Below, in pieces: positions 47,455 through 60,232 of a stretch of DNA of 64,000 nucleotides; within the stretch, counting starts at the first letter, position 1; every line of letters begins with the position of its first letter. Source of the stretch: Phytoseiulus persimilis. Taxonomy: Eukaryota > Arthropoda > Arachnida > Mesostigmata > Phytoseiidae. The notes under the pieces were generated by a model, which searched no databases, was not told the DNA's origin, and was given only the letters and a program-made list of their open reading frames with translations. Made by a program: the position numbers and the translations under genes. The stretch lies in NCBI GenBank assembly GCA_037576195.1, contig CM075104.1, positions 26,366,211 through 26,430,210 on the forward strand, read 5' to 3'.

Positions 47455-50400
47455 TCCCGTGCCTGCCCACTTCTCGTCCATTCCTTGGGCACGCGGATGA
47501 CAACAACGGCTCCACCGACGACGCTAGAAGCGGTTCAGCAGCTGTGGAAGACAGCAGACTTTCTTTTGCTGCTGCTCCTGTGGAAAACTCGCTCTCTCGA
47601 CCGATCTTCAGCCACAATACCGTGGATTGTCCGCGGTGACGCCGCGGCTGGGCACACGGCAGACAGACAGGACAAACAACTGATAAGGCTCGCGCTCAGG
47701 CGGCTTGGCCACACGACGGTATGCCTCCGATACGCCTCGTCAATGTCGACGACGACCTTGTTTCTGATTGAAAAAGATTCTTGCGGATGTAGTTGGATGA
47801 TTAACGAATCTGGCAACAGGAGTCGAGACCTATCCGAGCGTTGACATCGCCTCAGGACACCGAGGCTCCGTTTGCACTCTGTCCCGAGCGAACTATTTCA
47901 AACCATCATTTCCAGGATTGCACGTTGGATTATTATCATCCCGATTCCGCGGTGCGCTGATCCCTCTCCGGGAGGGAGCTCTCCGCGAGAGTTCCAAACA
48001 CCGATTTCTCCCTCGGCTGTGGCTCTGAGCCGATGAGGGCTCGGGAGAACTCGAGCTTTCGTACTCCCTGATCGAGTATATGTACGACTCCTTGAAGGAG
48101 AGAACGAATTTTGCCACGGGGAGAAGATACCCACCGGCCGAGGAATCTCTCGAATGGATCAATACAGCCATGACCGCTGAGAGGTTGTCCGCTTCCAAGT
48201 ATTCATGGTCACCATTCCCGAGTCGAAGAACTGTTCTGGAACACGTTTGCACCACCCCGTATTCATGTGTTCAGCAACTCCCGGGAGCTTCGTTTCTCAT
48301 TCGGTTTATGTTTGGTGAGGGAGAATTCGTCAGAATTTTATTGTCGAGATAACGTGCCGTGTCCCCGCTCCTCGAGACGATCGAGCTCCGTCTCGATTTC
48401 CGTTTTTTTGTCATCTCATTTGTGGAACGTGCGACGATCCTTGCCTCGTTCCGCGTCGTGGTCGCACCATTGAGATGATCGTCGGCGTTGCGCGTGATCC
48501 CCGAGGCAACGCATTCAGAGGATTCCGGAGTGAATCGGCACTTGTGGCTTTGCTCGCTGTCACAGATCGTGCTCAAAGATCGTGCTCGCAAATCGCGCAT
48601 CGCTGTCATGGCTGAAGGAGTCCTTTTAGGGTTCGTGCGAAGAATATCGCTCCGGAGCGAACGCGGTCGCATAGTTCCTCCCGAGTTGAATCGTGAGGAC
48701 TCGATTCTTGAACTTTCTCCCTCGATCGGCGCCTCGGAGCTGCTCTCATACCTCCCAGGGCGCCTCCGCCCGATGCTCCTGGAGTGATTCTGACGAAGTT
48801 CACTCTCACGACCGAGTAGCTCTCACGCGTTTCGCGGCCCTCTCAGATCCGTCCGTCAGATGTTTCAAAAGGAAAAATACGCTGGCTCGCATTTGTTACT
48901 GACTCACGGAAAGCCCACTCTTCCAGTCCAATATTTATCTCGGTTGCCGTCGGGTGCAACTGAGGGCGATCGTTCGTCCATCACATGAGGGTTGCCTGCC
49001 AGCAGGTTTCGGGGTTTTTGTTCCGCCCCGTAAAACTTTGAAGTCCGCGCTAGGAAGCGGTCGACTTCCTCTCCGTTCTTTTAGCGGCGGAAACAACGAC
49101 GAACGGTGCCAGCCTCGGGTGCGAGTGATCACAATAAGAGCAAGCATCCGTGGTATGGTGACAGTAGATGCCTTGTTAGCAAAGCAGTAGGAACGAAGTC
49201 CACCAAAAATGAACGTTCCTCCGCCTCCCATGTCGCTCAGGGCCCGAGGCGTTCTGAGGCACGTCTCGGCTACTAACAAGGAATCCCTCCGCTGGATCTG
49301 AGCGTCGCCGCCGCGAACGACGGCCAAACGTGCGCTGTGCGTAATGCGAAACCGAAGCAGTTTTAATGATCCCATTCAATGCATGGACATCTCGCGGGAA
49401 CGGTGTAGCAAGAAGCGATTTCGTGACGCACTCGATCGGTGGAAGGCTGAAGCCGTCCGTCAGGCCGCTCGCGAGGCAGTCCGTCAGGTTGGCGGCCGTT
49501 TCGCGAGAGATGCGTCTTGCTCGCGTGAGAAAGTGACAGGCTTAATCTTGGCCGTGAACATTTGCGAGCTCGCGCATCATTTTCGCTCTGGAACAGATGG
49601 GAGAGCGCATTTCATGACTCGTAGATGTCTTGAGAGAACGCTGTGGCCTCCCGCGTCCGGGCCCAATTCGCTTCGTCGACACTTCTTCGGTCCGAGTCAC
49701 TTTTTGTCCGAGTCGCATACCGAATGGAGCTCCGAAGTCTCCGGAGCGTGAGACAGACGAGTTTTGAGGAAGTATCCTTTCGCTCCTTCGCATCGCATCT
49801 TCCCCCTCGTCTCGACTCGAAGCGCGCACGCGAGAACTAACGCATGCACGCCGGCGTCGCTTATCTCCTGACCTCCTGATAACAAGTTTGCAGTGCGCGC
49901 CATTAAGTTGCTAAATAGCTTCCTTGCGAATAAGTTTCATCACACATGTGTCCTCGGGTAGAGGGTGGGGATCGTTCCCGCGAAGACTCGAATCTGGTTG
50001 CAGATGCTCTCTCAAACGTTCGGCCGACGCGAGCTTCGAGTCGAGGGCCGCAACCCACCGTGGGCACGCCCGTGAGCAACGGAAGCCCCCGAGAACGACA
50101 CGGAGCGCTGATCATGAATGCGTGACCGGAACGATGAGCCGTCTCGCTGGAGTTTACAGCGGACTGGACGCGTCCAGAAGTTCAGGCTCAGATGAAGTTC
50201 GTTCGGGTTCGACGATCCGGCGTCCTCGGAGCTTGTTTACTTGCGCGCCAGAGCTGCTAACAGTTCTCGGATGATTCACCGATTAGCAGGCGATACGGAA
50301 CGATAAACACGCGATTGAAGTATCTCCGGACAGCTCTGGGGCAAATCGTCCAACTACGGCTAGATGAGCTTTTCGCTTGCTCGGTCAGTTGAGCAAGCAG

Positions 50401-50650
50401 GCATAGGGACCCCGGACGACGATTGCTGGCGACTGGTCCGCGGAAGAAGAACGGACGGGCTTCGTATCGGAGACTAATGAAAGAACAAGTCAGGAGCAGG
50501 ACCATCAACATATTTGTGCCACATTACGAAATGTTGATGGAGCGAACGTAGGCGAAACAACGGCGCCCCATTCTGCTTTTTGCGGCTGAGCCGAGATGAT
50601 TGCGAGATCATTGACTCCTAGTCCGCGCCTTGCGTAATGTGGCGACGATG
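47455..50650. other. Unique sequence, nothing recognised
   Basis: The open frames include 167 codons on the plus strand (47341-47844, starting before this interval), 133 codons on the minus strand (48672-48271) and 135 codons on the plus strand (49344-49751). A decayed tetranucleotide stretch (GCCG, TCAG and GCGA words) lies at 49.44-49.50 kb. No family is recognised. Confidence 0.5.
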
Positions 50651-50663
50651 CTCTCTCTCTCTC
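50651..50663. repeat. Short (CT)n microsatellite
   Basis: About six CT units. Confidence 0.6.
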
Positions 50664-50913
50664 GACCCAACAACAGCAAGGTGAACAGCGGAGGCCATGC
50701 CGTCCCCGGATTCGCGAGTTCGGCGCGCGCTCAACTAGGATAACAAATGGTCTGAAGCTGTTCCACCGCGCGGGAGGGAGAGCGTCGCGAGGAGACAAGA
50801 ATCATTGGCCTCTGCGCTTCCCCGGATCAAGGATCAGCCCGATCGTGCAGAGGAACGACCGCTGTGCTCTCTATGAGCTCGGGCTGAGAACAGGAAGCGG
50901 TTCATTGTGAATA

Positions 50914-51621
50914 TTGCACGTTGTGTTTAGTGGTGTCGGAGGCAGCTTTCAACCACAGCTTCTGGTTGTGTTCTCGGGCCGGCGGGGAAGATCGTCGGTA
51001 AAAATCCAAGACCGCAAAGCAAACCCTCCTCCCCGCGAACACTCTCTCGCAGACGTACTCTCACGACAAAAGTCTGCCCGTCTGGCCTCGAGGGAGCCAG
51101 CCGGCGAGCTGGCTGTTGAGGCCGCATCGCCGAACACAAAAACTTTTGCCTGCGGCTGTTGGTGCGAGTGGAAAATAAATAATTTAATGAGGAAATCGGC
51201 CGAGAGAAGTTCGCGTGCCTCGCAACATTCGATTCCATCTATCCCAGCCATGAGCGGTTGCGTGGCCAGTGGCATGAGCCGTGTCCCAAGCCGCGAGGAA
51301 TTCCGCACGGGGCGGACTGATCTCGCCGCTGACGACGGAAAATCATCCGGGGCAACAGGTCTTCCTGGGCTTGAAACCTTCTTGGACCACTTGCGTTTCA
51401 ACCGAAACCTCCGCTCTGATACATGTACCCGCTCGAGTATCAGAGGCATTGTAGCCGGTAGACGGCCTTCGTGGCCGCAATGCCGTCGCTTCTCATCTTC
51501 CACCTTGACATTCTGCAGTTTTGATCGTTTTGGGATGAAATTGGCGGAGAGGTCGAGTGTCGGCCCTTGTCCAGGACTGACGACGATCAAGTATGGCAAC
51601 CCTACCCTGACGTTTCTCTGA
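50914..51621. other. Antiparallel pair of long open frames (235 and 216 codons)
   Basis: A 235-codon plus-strand frame and a 216-codon minus-strand frame (51599-50949) cover almost the same bases. Such pairs arise when both stops and their complements are avoided, which can reflect coding DNA with G/C third positions or simply local composition. Neither peptide shows a recognised domain. The plus frame has one Cys-Gly-Cys cluster and no transmembrane stretch. I do not call either a gene. Confidence 0.2.
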
Positions 51622-54600
51622 CAGGGAGGGAGCGGGGAGGGGGCTGTCCTCGTTCGGGAGATGCTTTCCGCGACATCACTCCACGATTCTCAACAATCGA
51701 GCGATGGCATCCCAGTCGGGGCCCTGAAGGGGTTGATCGATTGGTATCGAAACAACGAATCCGGTCACTGGATTCTCGAGCAATTAAAGAATGATTTCCT
51801 GCAAACAAAATGACGCTCATAGAGACTTTCGTCATCTGTGGAGTCTCAAGAGGATGCGGGAAACGCAATTTCAAACTTCGAGGCCACGCTGACAGATAGG
51901 CGAGCGGTTAGTACTTCGTTTGCCAGTTTGTGGGTCTGCGCCTCCGGCTGCCCGTCAACTCCCTCGCTTGCCGTGGGCCTTTTGGAGCCTCGGGAGACCT
52001 TTAACGACTTGCCAGTTGACTTTACAGGAACGGGCTTCTTCCAGAGCAAATACAACGCACCGAAAGCGTATACAAGCAGCAGACTACAAGCGAAGTTCTG
52101 ACTGTTTCTTACCCGCGTCGGTCGTTCGCCGTCGACGTTAGCACTGGTCCACTGCGTTTCGGATTCATTTATCTTTGCTTTTGAAACCCGTCTTTCCGTT
52201 GAAGGACAGCTCACCGCATAACGCAGCCGCCGCACAATGCCGCCGCACCAAGACTCGGCGGCCTTCGAGCCGGGACGGGCGGCAAAGAACTCCCTCGGCC
52301 GGCGGCTCCTCATGACGCTAGCGGACGCATCCCTTAATCTGGGGGAGGCTCTGTCATTAAAAAGCGTGACAGCACTGAAATCATTTGGAATCATGTTTTT
52401 ACACGAGTTCCAAACAAATGGTTCGCGTGCAAGATGAAAAGCTGCAGCGCGTGCATGGGTTCAGGCGCGAGCGGCTCTTCGAGTCACCGGTGCAGACCTC
52501 CAGAGCCAGGATACCAAACGAGACGAGATCGGAGGCGAGTAGTTCGGATGATTCCTACAACTTGGTGACTCAACGCTGGCTTTGGCTCCGAGAGCGTTTG
52601 TCGAGGAAGTGGAGACTTCATGACCTCCGTTAGTCGCTTCGAGGAACACGGATGAGTTATGACGCCACGTAGGTAGTTCGCACGCGCGCGATGATTGTTC
52701 GTGCGGGAACAGCAGCCCCCGAACATTCGTAACTGTGACCGTGCGGTGTTGCAGTATCTACATAAGGTTCATTATATCTCGGTGGCGCCACGCCCTTGCG
52801 CATTCTTGCTTTGCACGCGACGCCCCAATTCACGGATTGGATGGATGCTCAGCGTGCAGCCCTGGTGAGCCCGAGCTTTCCTCAGGAATCTCAGCAGCGT
52901 ACTCGTGATGCTCATTGTGCCCCCACCTCTCCACAATTTCTATGTGCATGTCTCTCTAGCCGGATCGCAGCCAATCCCTCTATCGCTCGGGAATCGTCCT
53001 TCTCATCACGTCCGTGCATACCCGATCGAATATACTTGAACGAAGGCTGTCGTCGGTGTCCGGCGGCACTTGAACAGACTCCGTCCCATCCCCTCGTGTG
53101 TGAGAGAGGAAAATAATTAAAGGACTCCGTGAGATAATTGTTCGTCCCTCCCACCCACAACGGTCATAGCTTTTCGGAAGATTCAACTGCCCTGAAACAT
53201 TCATTGGCGACAGGGTGTAATTATCTGAATGGTAAATGACCGTCGACCGAAATTTGCTCGCTGATTCGGACGGGGGGAGAAGCCGAGTTCTAGTATCAAC
53301 TGGTCATCGTTTTGCGGAACAACGGCGAACGACGACGGAAACACCAGCTCATCGAGCTCGATCGATTAAGGAAACCTTTCTGGCCGGAGTGTGGCACGAG
53401 GGACACAATCGTCGGTGCGGTCATCACAGGAACGAGAACTGGGTCAGGTGGAATCAACGATTTGCCAACAAGCCCTCACATCGGTGATAACAGAGGATTC
53501 CGCAGCTGCTCCGCAGTAAGTTTTTATCTCGGGAACTCGCCGGTCGACCTATTCAGGGCAGCGGCTTATTTTCCTCGGCGTGGAGTGCACCTGCTCAGAA
53601 AGTCCAAGACTCTTGAATTCCAAGCAGGATTCAGCTCGAGCGCAGCAGAATGGACAGGAAAAGTGAACTTCAATCCCGGAATCCCCGACGAAGCCAGCGC
53701 GGCCGCCGTTTCTGCTATTCCTCGTCTCCTTCACGAGCCCCACATGAACAAGCTAGTGCTGATAACGTGAGCATCCTCCTTTCTCATTGAATTCGAAGTC
53801 AATAACACCAAACAGTTGTGTCCCATTCAGATTTGGGGGAGAGAGAACGTCGCGTCTGAGGTTTGCTCATCGCTGGTCGGGGGGCTCGTCGGCGGGGATA
53901 AGGCCTGTCACGGAACCCGGGCTGAAGCTCATCTTTCCTGCGAGGGCTTGAAACGCCACTGCAAGACTGAACTGGACCGATCCGACGACGGTGTTCTCAT
54001 GGCCTCATGTCGCTCGGCCGGACGGCTGTAGATATCGGATGAAAGGGGACGCACTCAAGGACACACGGTTCATCTTCGCCTTCATGCATAATTCACTTCG
54101 TCGACTCCTCGACCGGAAGTTTCCCCAGACTCGACGATTCCCCGAGAAGTCGTGATGTGATCAGATTGAAAAACGCGCGGCGAGATGAAGTTTTCACGCT
54201 GGATCTGAGCTGTTGATTTTGAATCGTTCGAAATCGGTTCCTGTCGGAGCGGCGGCCAGGATCTCGGTGTGAGGCTGACGCCAATGTTCCGCTCCTTGCG
54301 GCTGGGGAGAGTGGTTCCGTCGATGGGATGCTGAGGCCGATGACGATGATGGAGGAAGCGGAAGTGAATGCCGAACCCTATCGAACTGTAACGGCGCCAC
54401 CGGTTGCGGCCATCAAGCAAAAGCAACGCTTCCAGCGATCGGATCACGGAACGAAACGCGACTGTTTGATCCTGTTCCGCAGAGAGGTTCAAACATCCCA
54501 CGATTTGCGAGCGAGCCGGGGGCAAACACGCGCGAGGAAGTGAGAAAGCCACCGAGCGAACTCCGAGGATAAAACGAGGGAATAAGTTACTGTTCCTCTG

Positions 54601-54894
54601 CCTTCGGGTACGGCGGCGTAGGCCGCTGCTGATAGTCGATCTCCACTCTTCACGGACCATTTGACAGAGCGTTGCGACAAAGTGGGAGCTCCACCACCAC
54701 CAGCGGCCGCCACGACGGTCGGAGAGCGATAGACATGATGGCGAGAGAGAAAGGAAGAACAAGCAAGCAAACGATAGAGAACAAAAAAGAGACTTTCGTC
54801 TCGAGCCCGGATTGGCGCGAAGATCCGCCGTCGTCGACGACGCCTTCTCTTCGTCGCTCCGGCGAGGCCGAAGAAAAACGGAGGAAACAGCGTC
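51622..54894. other. Unique sequence with unassigned open frames
   Basis: Minus-strand frames of 182 (52394-51846) and 278 codons (54918-54082) and a plus-strand frame of 152 codons (53312-53770) are present. The 278-codon frame includes low-complexity Val and Trp runs read from trinucleotide repeats, so its length is partly repeat-driven. A splice-donor-like GCAGTAAGT follows a candidate exon end near 53.52 kb, but no acceptor or partner exon is convincing. Confidence 0.5.
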
Positions 54895-54909
54895 GACGAC
54901 GACGACGAC
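54895..54909. repeat. (GAC)5 microsatellite
   Basis: Five perfect GAC units. The 278-codon minus-strand frame reads it as poly-Val. Confidence 0.8.
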
Positions 54910-55235
54910 AACGATCATCCTTCATCATTGTTTGTGGTCGCGCCATTCGCTGTCTGTCCATCTAGGGTTTTCGAAGATTCAAGAGCGCTCTTCATCTTCC
55001 CGTTCGGGGCTCAAGGGGGGGAGGAGGGACCACTGACTGTTTGCTTGTCTGCCTGTCCGCAGGCGGCCTGCTCGCTCTGCCGGCGTTCGATCGCTTTGTT
55101 TCCTTTCTTCTTCGCCGGTCGGATCGATTCTTTGTTGTTGGGTTTCAGTGTTCGTGGTCGAGGTCTCATTTGTCATTTGGCAAGCGTGATTCTCTGTTCT
55201 TCGTTCGCTTCCTCTCTGCCATTGAGACTATATCT
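54910..55235. other. Unique sequence, nothing recognised
   Basis: T- and C-rich on the plus strand, with scattered 4-nt words (GTCT, GCCT) at 55.04-55.07 kb. No gene is assigned. Confidence 0.5.
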
Positions 55236-55262
55236 CAGTCAGTCAGTCAGTCAGTCAGTCAG
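55236..55262. repeat. (CAGT)6-7 microsatellite
   Basis: One of the few tetranucleotide tracts here with nearly uniform units. It runs into AGGC and AAGC words at its right edge, like the drifting tracts. Confidence 0.8.
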
Positions 55263-56615
55263 GCAAGCAGAGTGGCTCAAAACAAAAACGAAAAGGAAAC
55301 ACATTGAGACGCCGTAGCTCTCTGGCTCAGTCGAAGGCGTTTCGTTCTCCCCGGCCGCCCTCGTTGCGAGTCCTCCGCCTCGTGTCGACGAGCTTGATTA
55401 TTGTCACCAAGACCGGGAGTTGGATTCCTGGGGGCGGTGCAGGACTGGCTCCGAAATACCCGTTTGGCCCCTCAGGCGATGTGCTGGCGCCCACCTTGAC
55501 GAAATGTTCGATAGCGCTCAGGATTCTTCAAAGAGAAAAAGAGGAGAAAGGTGACTCTCACCCTCGCAGATCTCGCTTGGCTCTTCAACGCGCGTCGCGT
55601 GCCGACTCGAGCAACAACGGTTGGAACGGAGAGAAGGGAGCGGGCGCTTCAAATAAGAAGTGTCAAACCGAACCACGAAACCAAAGGGATAGGGAAGCAG
55701 AATTTAATACTTTTTTCGGTAGAAAGGGCGAGTATTCGCCGAGGTTGGTCGATCGGCAAGTGGGTGGGTGGATGGGAGGGCGCGTCTGCACGCGTGTAAG
55801 CTTGGAAGAACAGAGACGAAGACGGAAAAGCGGAATAAACCACAAACCGCTACGCCGGCAGTGGAGCTCCCGTCACTGGCTTCCAGTTTGAATACTCCCC
55901 TAATAGAAGTGAGATTCGAAGACAGAAGATTTTTGCTCTCCAAGCATCTAAAACTGGGCGACCGCGCCGAGCGAAAATCGAAGCGTTTCGGTATATTGAA
56001 TGCATATTGACTCCTCGCTTCTCCCCCGCCCACGGACCCTCACGAGCTAGAAATGACGGGGTGCCGGCCAGCCCACCATACGGCGAGACAGTGAGCCCGG
56101 TCGATTCTTCGACGGCCGCGCATTGTCGCTTCCTTGAATCGCGATATTTTTTCGGAGGAGCGTACCGTTCGGCATCATGGGTGTCTTCGCTTAGAGGAGG
56201 ACGACCGGGAGGAAAAACTGGCTTCGGAGACTCTCCCTGATTTTTACGTCTGAGAAATCAACTCACGTCTGTGGGGCGCTCCTCGCGCGCGATAACGCCC
56301 CCGCCGAAAGATGGGTCTACAGGCCCAGCTTTCATTCCGACGAACCGTCAACGAGCGCCCGAACCAACGAGGAATGTGGAGCTTGGCGCACATTCTCAGA
56401 TGGAGCCAACCTGCTCCACATAGGAATAGAACGAGGACACCGCACAATGAAGGTTGGCGAGAAGAAGGAGAGAAACGGATGATTTTCTGTGTTGAACGTC
56501 TCCACCGCCGCCGCACACGATGAGACGTGTCCCACTCGGCGGAATATTCGCCGACTAGCAGTGCTCTGGGGGCGCAGGTACAACAGCTCGACGAAGACAC
56601 CTATTCCTACATATT
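55263..56615. other. Unique sequence, nothing recognised
   Basis: A 195-codon plus-strand frame (55304-55891) is the largest. It has mixed composition and no recognised motif. No repeat of note. Confidence 0.5.
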
Positions 56616-56699
56616 CATCCATCCACCTATTCAGGACTGAGAAAGACTCTTAAGTAGCGCCCTAATATAATCATCCATCCATTCGTCCATCCATCTCTC
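56616..56699. repeat. (ATCC) tetranucleotide tracts in two groups
   Basis: Groups at 56616-56631 and 56670-56699 with ATCC units interrupted by TTCG and ACCT. It may be one older array split by substitutions. Confidence 0.6.
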
Positions 56700-57644
56700 C
56701 CTTCTCACATTCACTCGCCGATGTGACAGCTACTCGAGATGAGTCACCTCATAAGGCTAACAGTTCCTTGTTGAGAAATCCTCCGCCGCTGTTTTTCCTC
56801 CCTCGACGCTCTGAACGACATCGCCACAAAAGCGGAACTGCTTCTCCGGCGCGCTGTCCACATTTCTCCCCTCCTGAGGCAGTCGGAAATTTATTTGGAT
56901 TCGTCATAAATGGTGGGGAGTTACGTGGTGAATTGGCTTTTAGGACTCAGGAGCCCGGAGCTCGGTCTTGGTTCACAGACCCCGAGTCTTTCAGCAGCTC
57001 GGAGGACGAGATCAACTCAGTCAACCGGCAGTGAAATCGACCGTGAGCTCTCTACGACTGCAGCTCAGCGCGTTTCCTGAAGAGCTCCGTCGCTGCCGTA
57101 ACCCCTCCGAACTCCGTGGGTGTCCCAGTGGCCCTATCACGATCGTGCCAAAAGCGGCAGCAGAAACCAAGAGATGCACTCGTCAAAAAGTTCCGTTCCT
57201 CTTCTCGGCCTTGATTCCGCGGGCTCAGGTCCGCGTTCTGCGCACGGAGCCTCTGCACTCGAGGAGGATCTCAAGTTCCCTGACAGAAGAGGTGTCGATT
57301 GCGACGCGGAGGATTCTCGGTCGGGATATTTTGAGGGAGTCGACTAAATTTGTTTTTGATACCCCCTCTCTCGAATGAGCTCTCCAGTGCGCTCACTCAA
57401 CGTGCGATGAGCACACTCCCCTTCTTCGGAATCGATTCACCATCTGTGTGCGCGTACGTGTCTGAATTTTCGTCGCATTAGAGGGTTCTCGATCGGCTTC
57501 CTCTCTTTTGATACTCGCCTTTTCGCTGTCCCATTGTGCCGTCGTATCATTCGAATCAGCGGCCATTACAGCGGGGACTCCGCTGAATTTGCAAATCTCC
57601 GACAAAAATTGAGTCTAAAGCGGCTCATTTCCATCCTCAGTCCC
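56700..57644. other. Unique sequence, nothing recognised
   Basis: Open frames are up to 136 codons on the plus strand (56968-57378). Several GAGCTC hexamers occur here. No gene is assigned. Confidence 0.5.
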
Positions 57645-57659
57645 GTCGTCGTCGTCGTT
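57645..57659. repeat. (GTC)5 microsatellite
   Basis: A near-perfect GTC trinucleotide tract, the complement of the GAC tract type at 54.9 kb. Confidence 0.75.
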
Positions 57660-58023
57660 ACCGCAGAGCGTTCGCGCAGAGAACTGCCGGGTTATGAATT
57701 CAAAAGCCTCTCAACGAGAATATTCGACTTGGGGTCATGTGACGACACGCGAACACATGGAGCTCCCGAATGTTTACTCCGAACAAACTGGAGTCGCGCT
57801 TGAAAGAACATCTCGCAGTTGAATCAGGAATTCCCGGCGTGTGCCGTTTCAGGGGGCGATCATCGGTCCGATGACGTTTGACGCTAAACGCTTGCAACTT
57901 TGTTCCGAGTCAACTCTGAACGCATCGGAATGAGCGTGGGAGCTCGGCGTCAACTCCTTCAGCCCGCCAGGAGTTATCCGAAACGTCAAAACTCACTGGC
58001 GGACAAAATGGGTCGGGGCGATG

Positions 58024-58075
58024 CAGGGATTCGAAACCATGACCTCTATTGGTTTCGCTCTCAGCCGAGCAGCAT
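58024..58075 (-). pseudogene. tRNA-like remnant (minus strand), truncated
   Basis: Read on the minus strand, a D-arm-like stem-loop (GCTC, GGCTGA, GAGC; 58070-58057) is followed by a short AT-containing stretch, then GAGGTCATGG and a B-box-like TTTCGAATCCC (to 58026). The order and wording are those of a tRNA 3' half and D arm. However, only about ten bases lie where a 17-base anticodon arm should be, and the T stem does not pair well. It cannot be a working tRNA. A decayed tRNA or the head of a tRNA-derived SINE would explain it, and so would chance. Confidence 0.22.
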
Positions 58076-59668
58076 GCTCCTCGGTTTGGAATTCGATTGG
58101 CGTGAGAGATATAAGAAGTATTGCGAGCAAGCCATTCGCGACACTTTGTTGTCTCTTGGAGCGTGCATGAATAGAATAAGTGGCAATTCAAGCGAACCCA
58201 TCTGGATCTCTCATGGCTGTCTGAAAGTGCCACAAGAACTCCACTCGAAGCGAAGGCTTCTCCTCCTGCCCAGTCTCTGCTCGTCGTTGTTGAACCGACA
58301 CCTGTTGAGATGTGCCGGGCGCGCAACCAGTACCAACACTGGAACAATGGACGTATCATCTGCGGCATCGTGGATTCTAGCACTCTGATTCTCCTGGCGC
58401 TCAATATCGGCACAGAGCATCGGAATCGTCTGGTCGACTCGGAACTGACTGCGCAAGGCAGGGAGTCCATCAAAGCTTCCTGACTCCAGCATCGATGAAT
58501 CGGTTTGAGTTATTGGCAGCTAGTGTCAGATCATTTCGATTTGTCAACTGAGCAGCCAGTTTTTCGGTTCCAGTCCTCAACCATTCAACGAAGTCTCTCT
58601 AGCTTTAGGAGCGCTTATTATGAATCCCCTTTTGGCTGCAGCAGCGTGCTGAATCTTCGTGATGGATGGCCTAGAAGAGGATTACGGAACCACAGGAGGT
58701 AGAACCCAGCGGAACGATTCCGCCAACGAGTCTTCCTCCTCTCCATAATTACTCATTAACTTGTTCATTGGAATGTGATTCCGCGTGATGAAACGTCGTG
58801 TGGGCGACGGGCTCGACGGAACCTCCTTCTGCGGCCCGTAGAGAGCGAAATGAGTTCACTGCTGATATTGAAGGAAAACATGTGTTCCGTGAACTCCGAA
58901 CACTCACAGAACTCATGTCGGACGAAGAGAAGTGCGGTCGCGTCGACGCGATGATTTTGAGGAAGTTTTCCGCGACTCCGAGCCGCAAATCAGGATGTCA
59001 CGCGAGCTGATTCCGACGCTCGATAGATGATTCCGGGGATCATCGGAATGTCGAAAAAAACTCTCGAACCGATTCTCAGACCACCTGCACCCCACATCCG
59101 CCGAAACTCTCGACTCCAAGATGTGAAACGCGGAGGCGAGGCACGCATCAAGGAGTAGCGCACAGTGTCCTATTGCAACGAATAAGGAGGCGAGGTGCTT
59201 GGCTTTCCGTGCGGCGACTCATAAGAACTTGGACGGCGTCATCGCTGTCGTTGGACACCCGATATAAGACTAGCTCTAGCAGGACGTGGCTGAATCTGCA
59301 GAAACCAGACTCCCTCCGAGCTGGTCCGTTCTCCCCACCGCCAGCAGCATGTTATTTCATGCCTGGGGCTTACAGGCATCGGCAAGCCACACAGGTAAGC
59401 TGGAACAGAGAACATCACCAAGGAAATCAGCCTCGGCTTTCTCGATGAGCGAACTGGCATCTCTGCGTCCTGTCGACGAAAGTGAACACGACACAGCTTT
59501 CAAAAAACCACCGGACTCCGCCAACATAGGCGTTCAACAGAGGAGGTGTTGCCACCGATCTATCAAGGATTCAGCTCACGCCGTGACGGGTGGTCACGAG
59601 TTTTCGCGTGACAAGCCGGTTCCTCATCCCATGATGCTGGCTCGCGGGAAAATATCCCAGAGCCGATA
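58076..59668. other. Unique sequence, nothing recognised
   Basis: The tail of a 162-codon plus-strand frame (57900-58388) and of a 187-codon minus-strand frame (58473-57910) overlap here. A 127-codon plus-strand frame is at 59286-59669. None is recognised. Confidence 0.5.
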
Positions 59669-60232
59669 GTGATGAGCTCAACAGTTGATAGCTGGCAAAC
59701 TCATTTAAAAAACAATCAACTCCCCTCTCTCGCGGCGCCAGGCCCGATCAAACTTAAAAAAGACCCCACGAAGAACTGGAATGATTATTGGGCCGCCGGC
59801 GGGCTGGCGGTCGGTCGGTCGTTTCAACTTGGCCTTATCGTGTCGCTGCCGGATGGTGGAACACTTCGTTGTCAGCTTCAACCATCTCACCGCAAAACTT
59901 GTGGATGGGATATTTGTATTCGGAACGCAGATTTCGTGGTTGCAGTGAGCGACTTCCTCGTGGAGTCGATGAATCGGGACATCAGACCGCGTTGCTTGGA
60001 AACTCGTCGCCGGCCACATGCTCCGGCACGTTCTGCTCGGCGAACGTTGAAGAAATGTCTCCTGAATACTAATTCCTCGGTGAAAGTGAATCACAGAATA
60101 CATACTTGCTCGGCGAACGCGTGCAACGTGATCAGGACAAAGAAGTTCTGCAATCTCTCGTCCCGCATTTGGAACTTTAGTTCCGGCCGCGGCGGGAAGA
60201 AAGTGTAAAAAACACATGAACGAAGCGGCCAA
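59669..60232. other. Antiparallel pair of open frames (179 and 175 codons)
   Basis: A plus-strand frame at 59669-60208 begins with two ATG codons and runs 179 codons. A minus-strand frame at 60232-59705 runs 175 codons. The plus-strand peptide has mixed, non-repetitive composition and a basic C-terminal half with five Cys. It has no recognised domain. Within it a GGTC tetranucleotide group (59793-59823) is read through. It is one of the better single-exon candidates in the window, but still unsupported. Confidence 0.2.

Noticed and set aside
47893-48255. Minus-strand frame resembling a DEG/ENaC extracellular segment (AVLIHS)
   Set aside because: The resemblance is a few hydrophobic residues plus IHS, and no neighbouring exon with the expected Cys pattern was found on the same strand.
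24240-48290. Shared heptapeptide between 24.24-24.30 kb and 48.20-48.29 kb (VCTTPYS on one strand, EYGVVQT on the other) with differences at third positions
   Set aside because: The match covers only about 25 bases with a 3-base gap, does not extend either way, and suits both strands equally. Short matches of this quality are expected within 64 kb.
54082-54918. 278-codon minus-strand open frame
   Set aside because: Its length is helped by trinucleotide repeats (poly-Val, Trp run), and the rest has the Ser/Arg/Leu bias of random G+C-rich frames.
22862-54986. 13-base identical word AAGATTCAAGAGC at 22.86 and 54.97 kb as a dispersed repeat
   Set aside because: Dozens of 13-base matches are expected by chance in a window of this size, and the similarity stops immediately outside.
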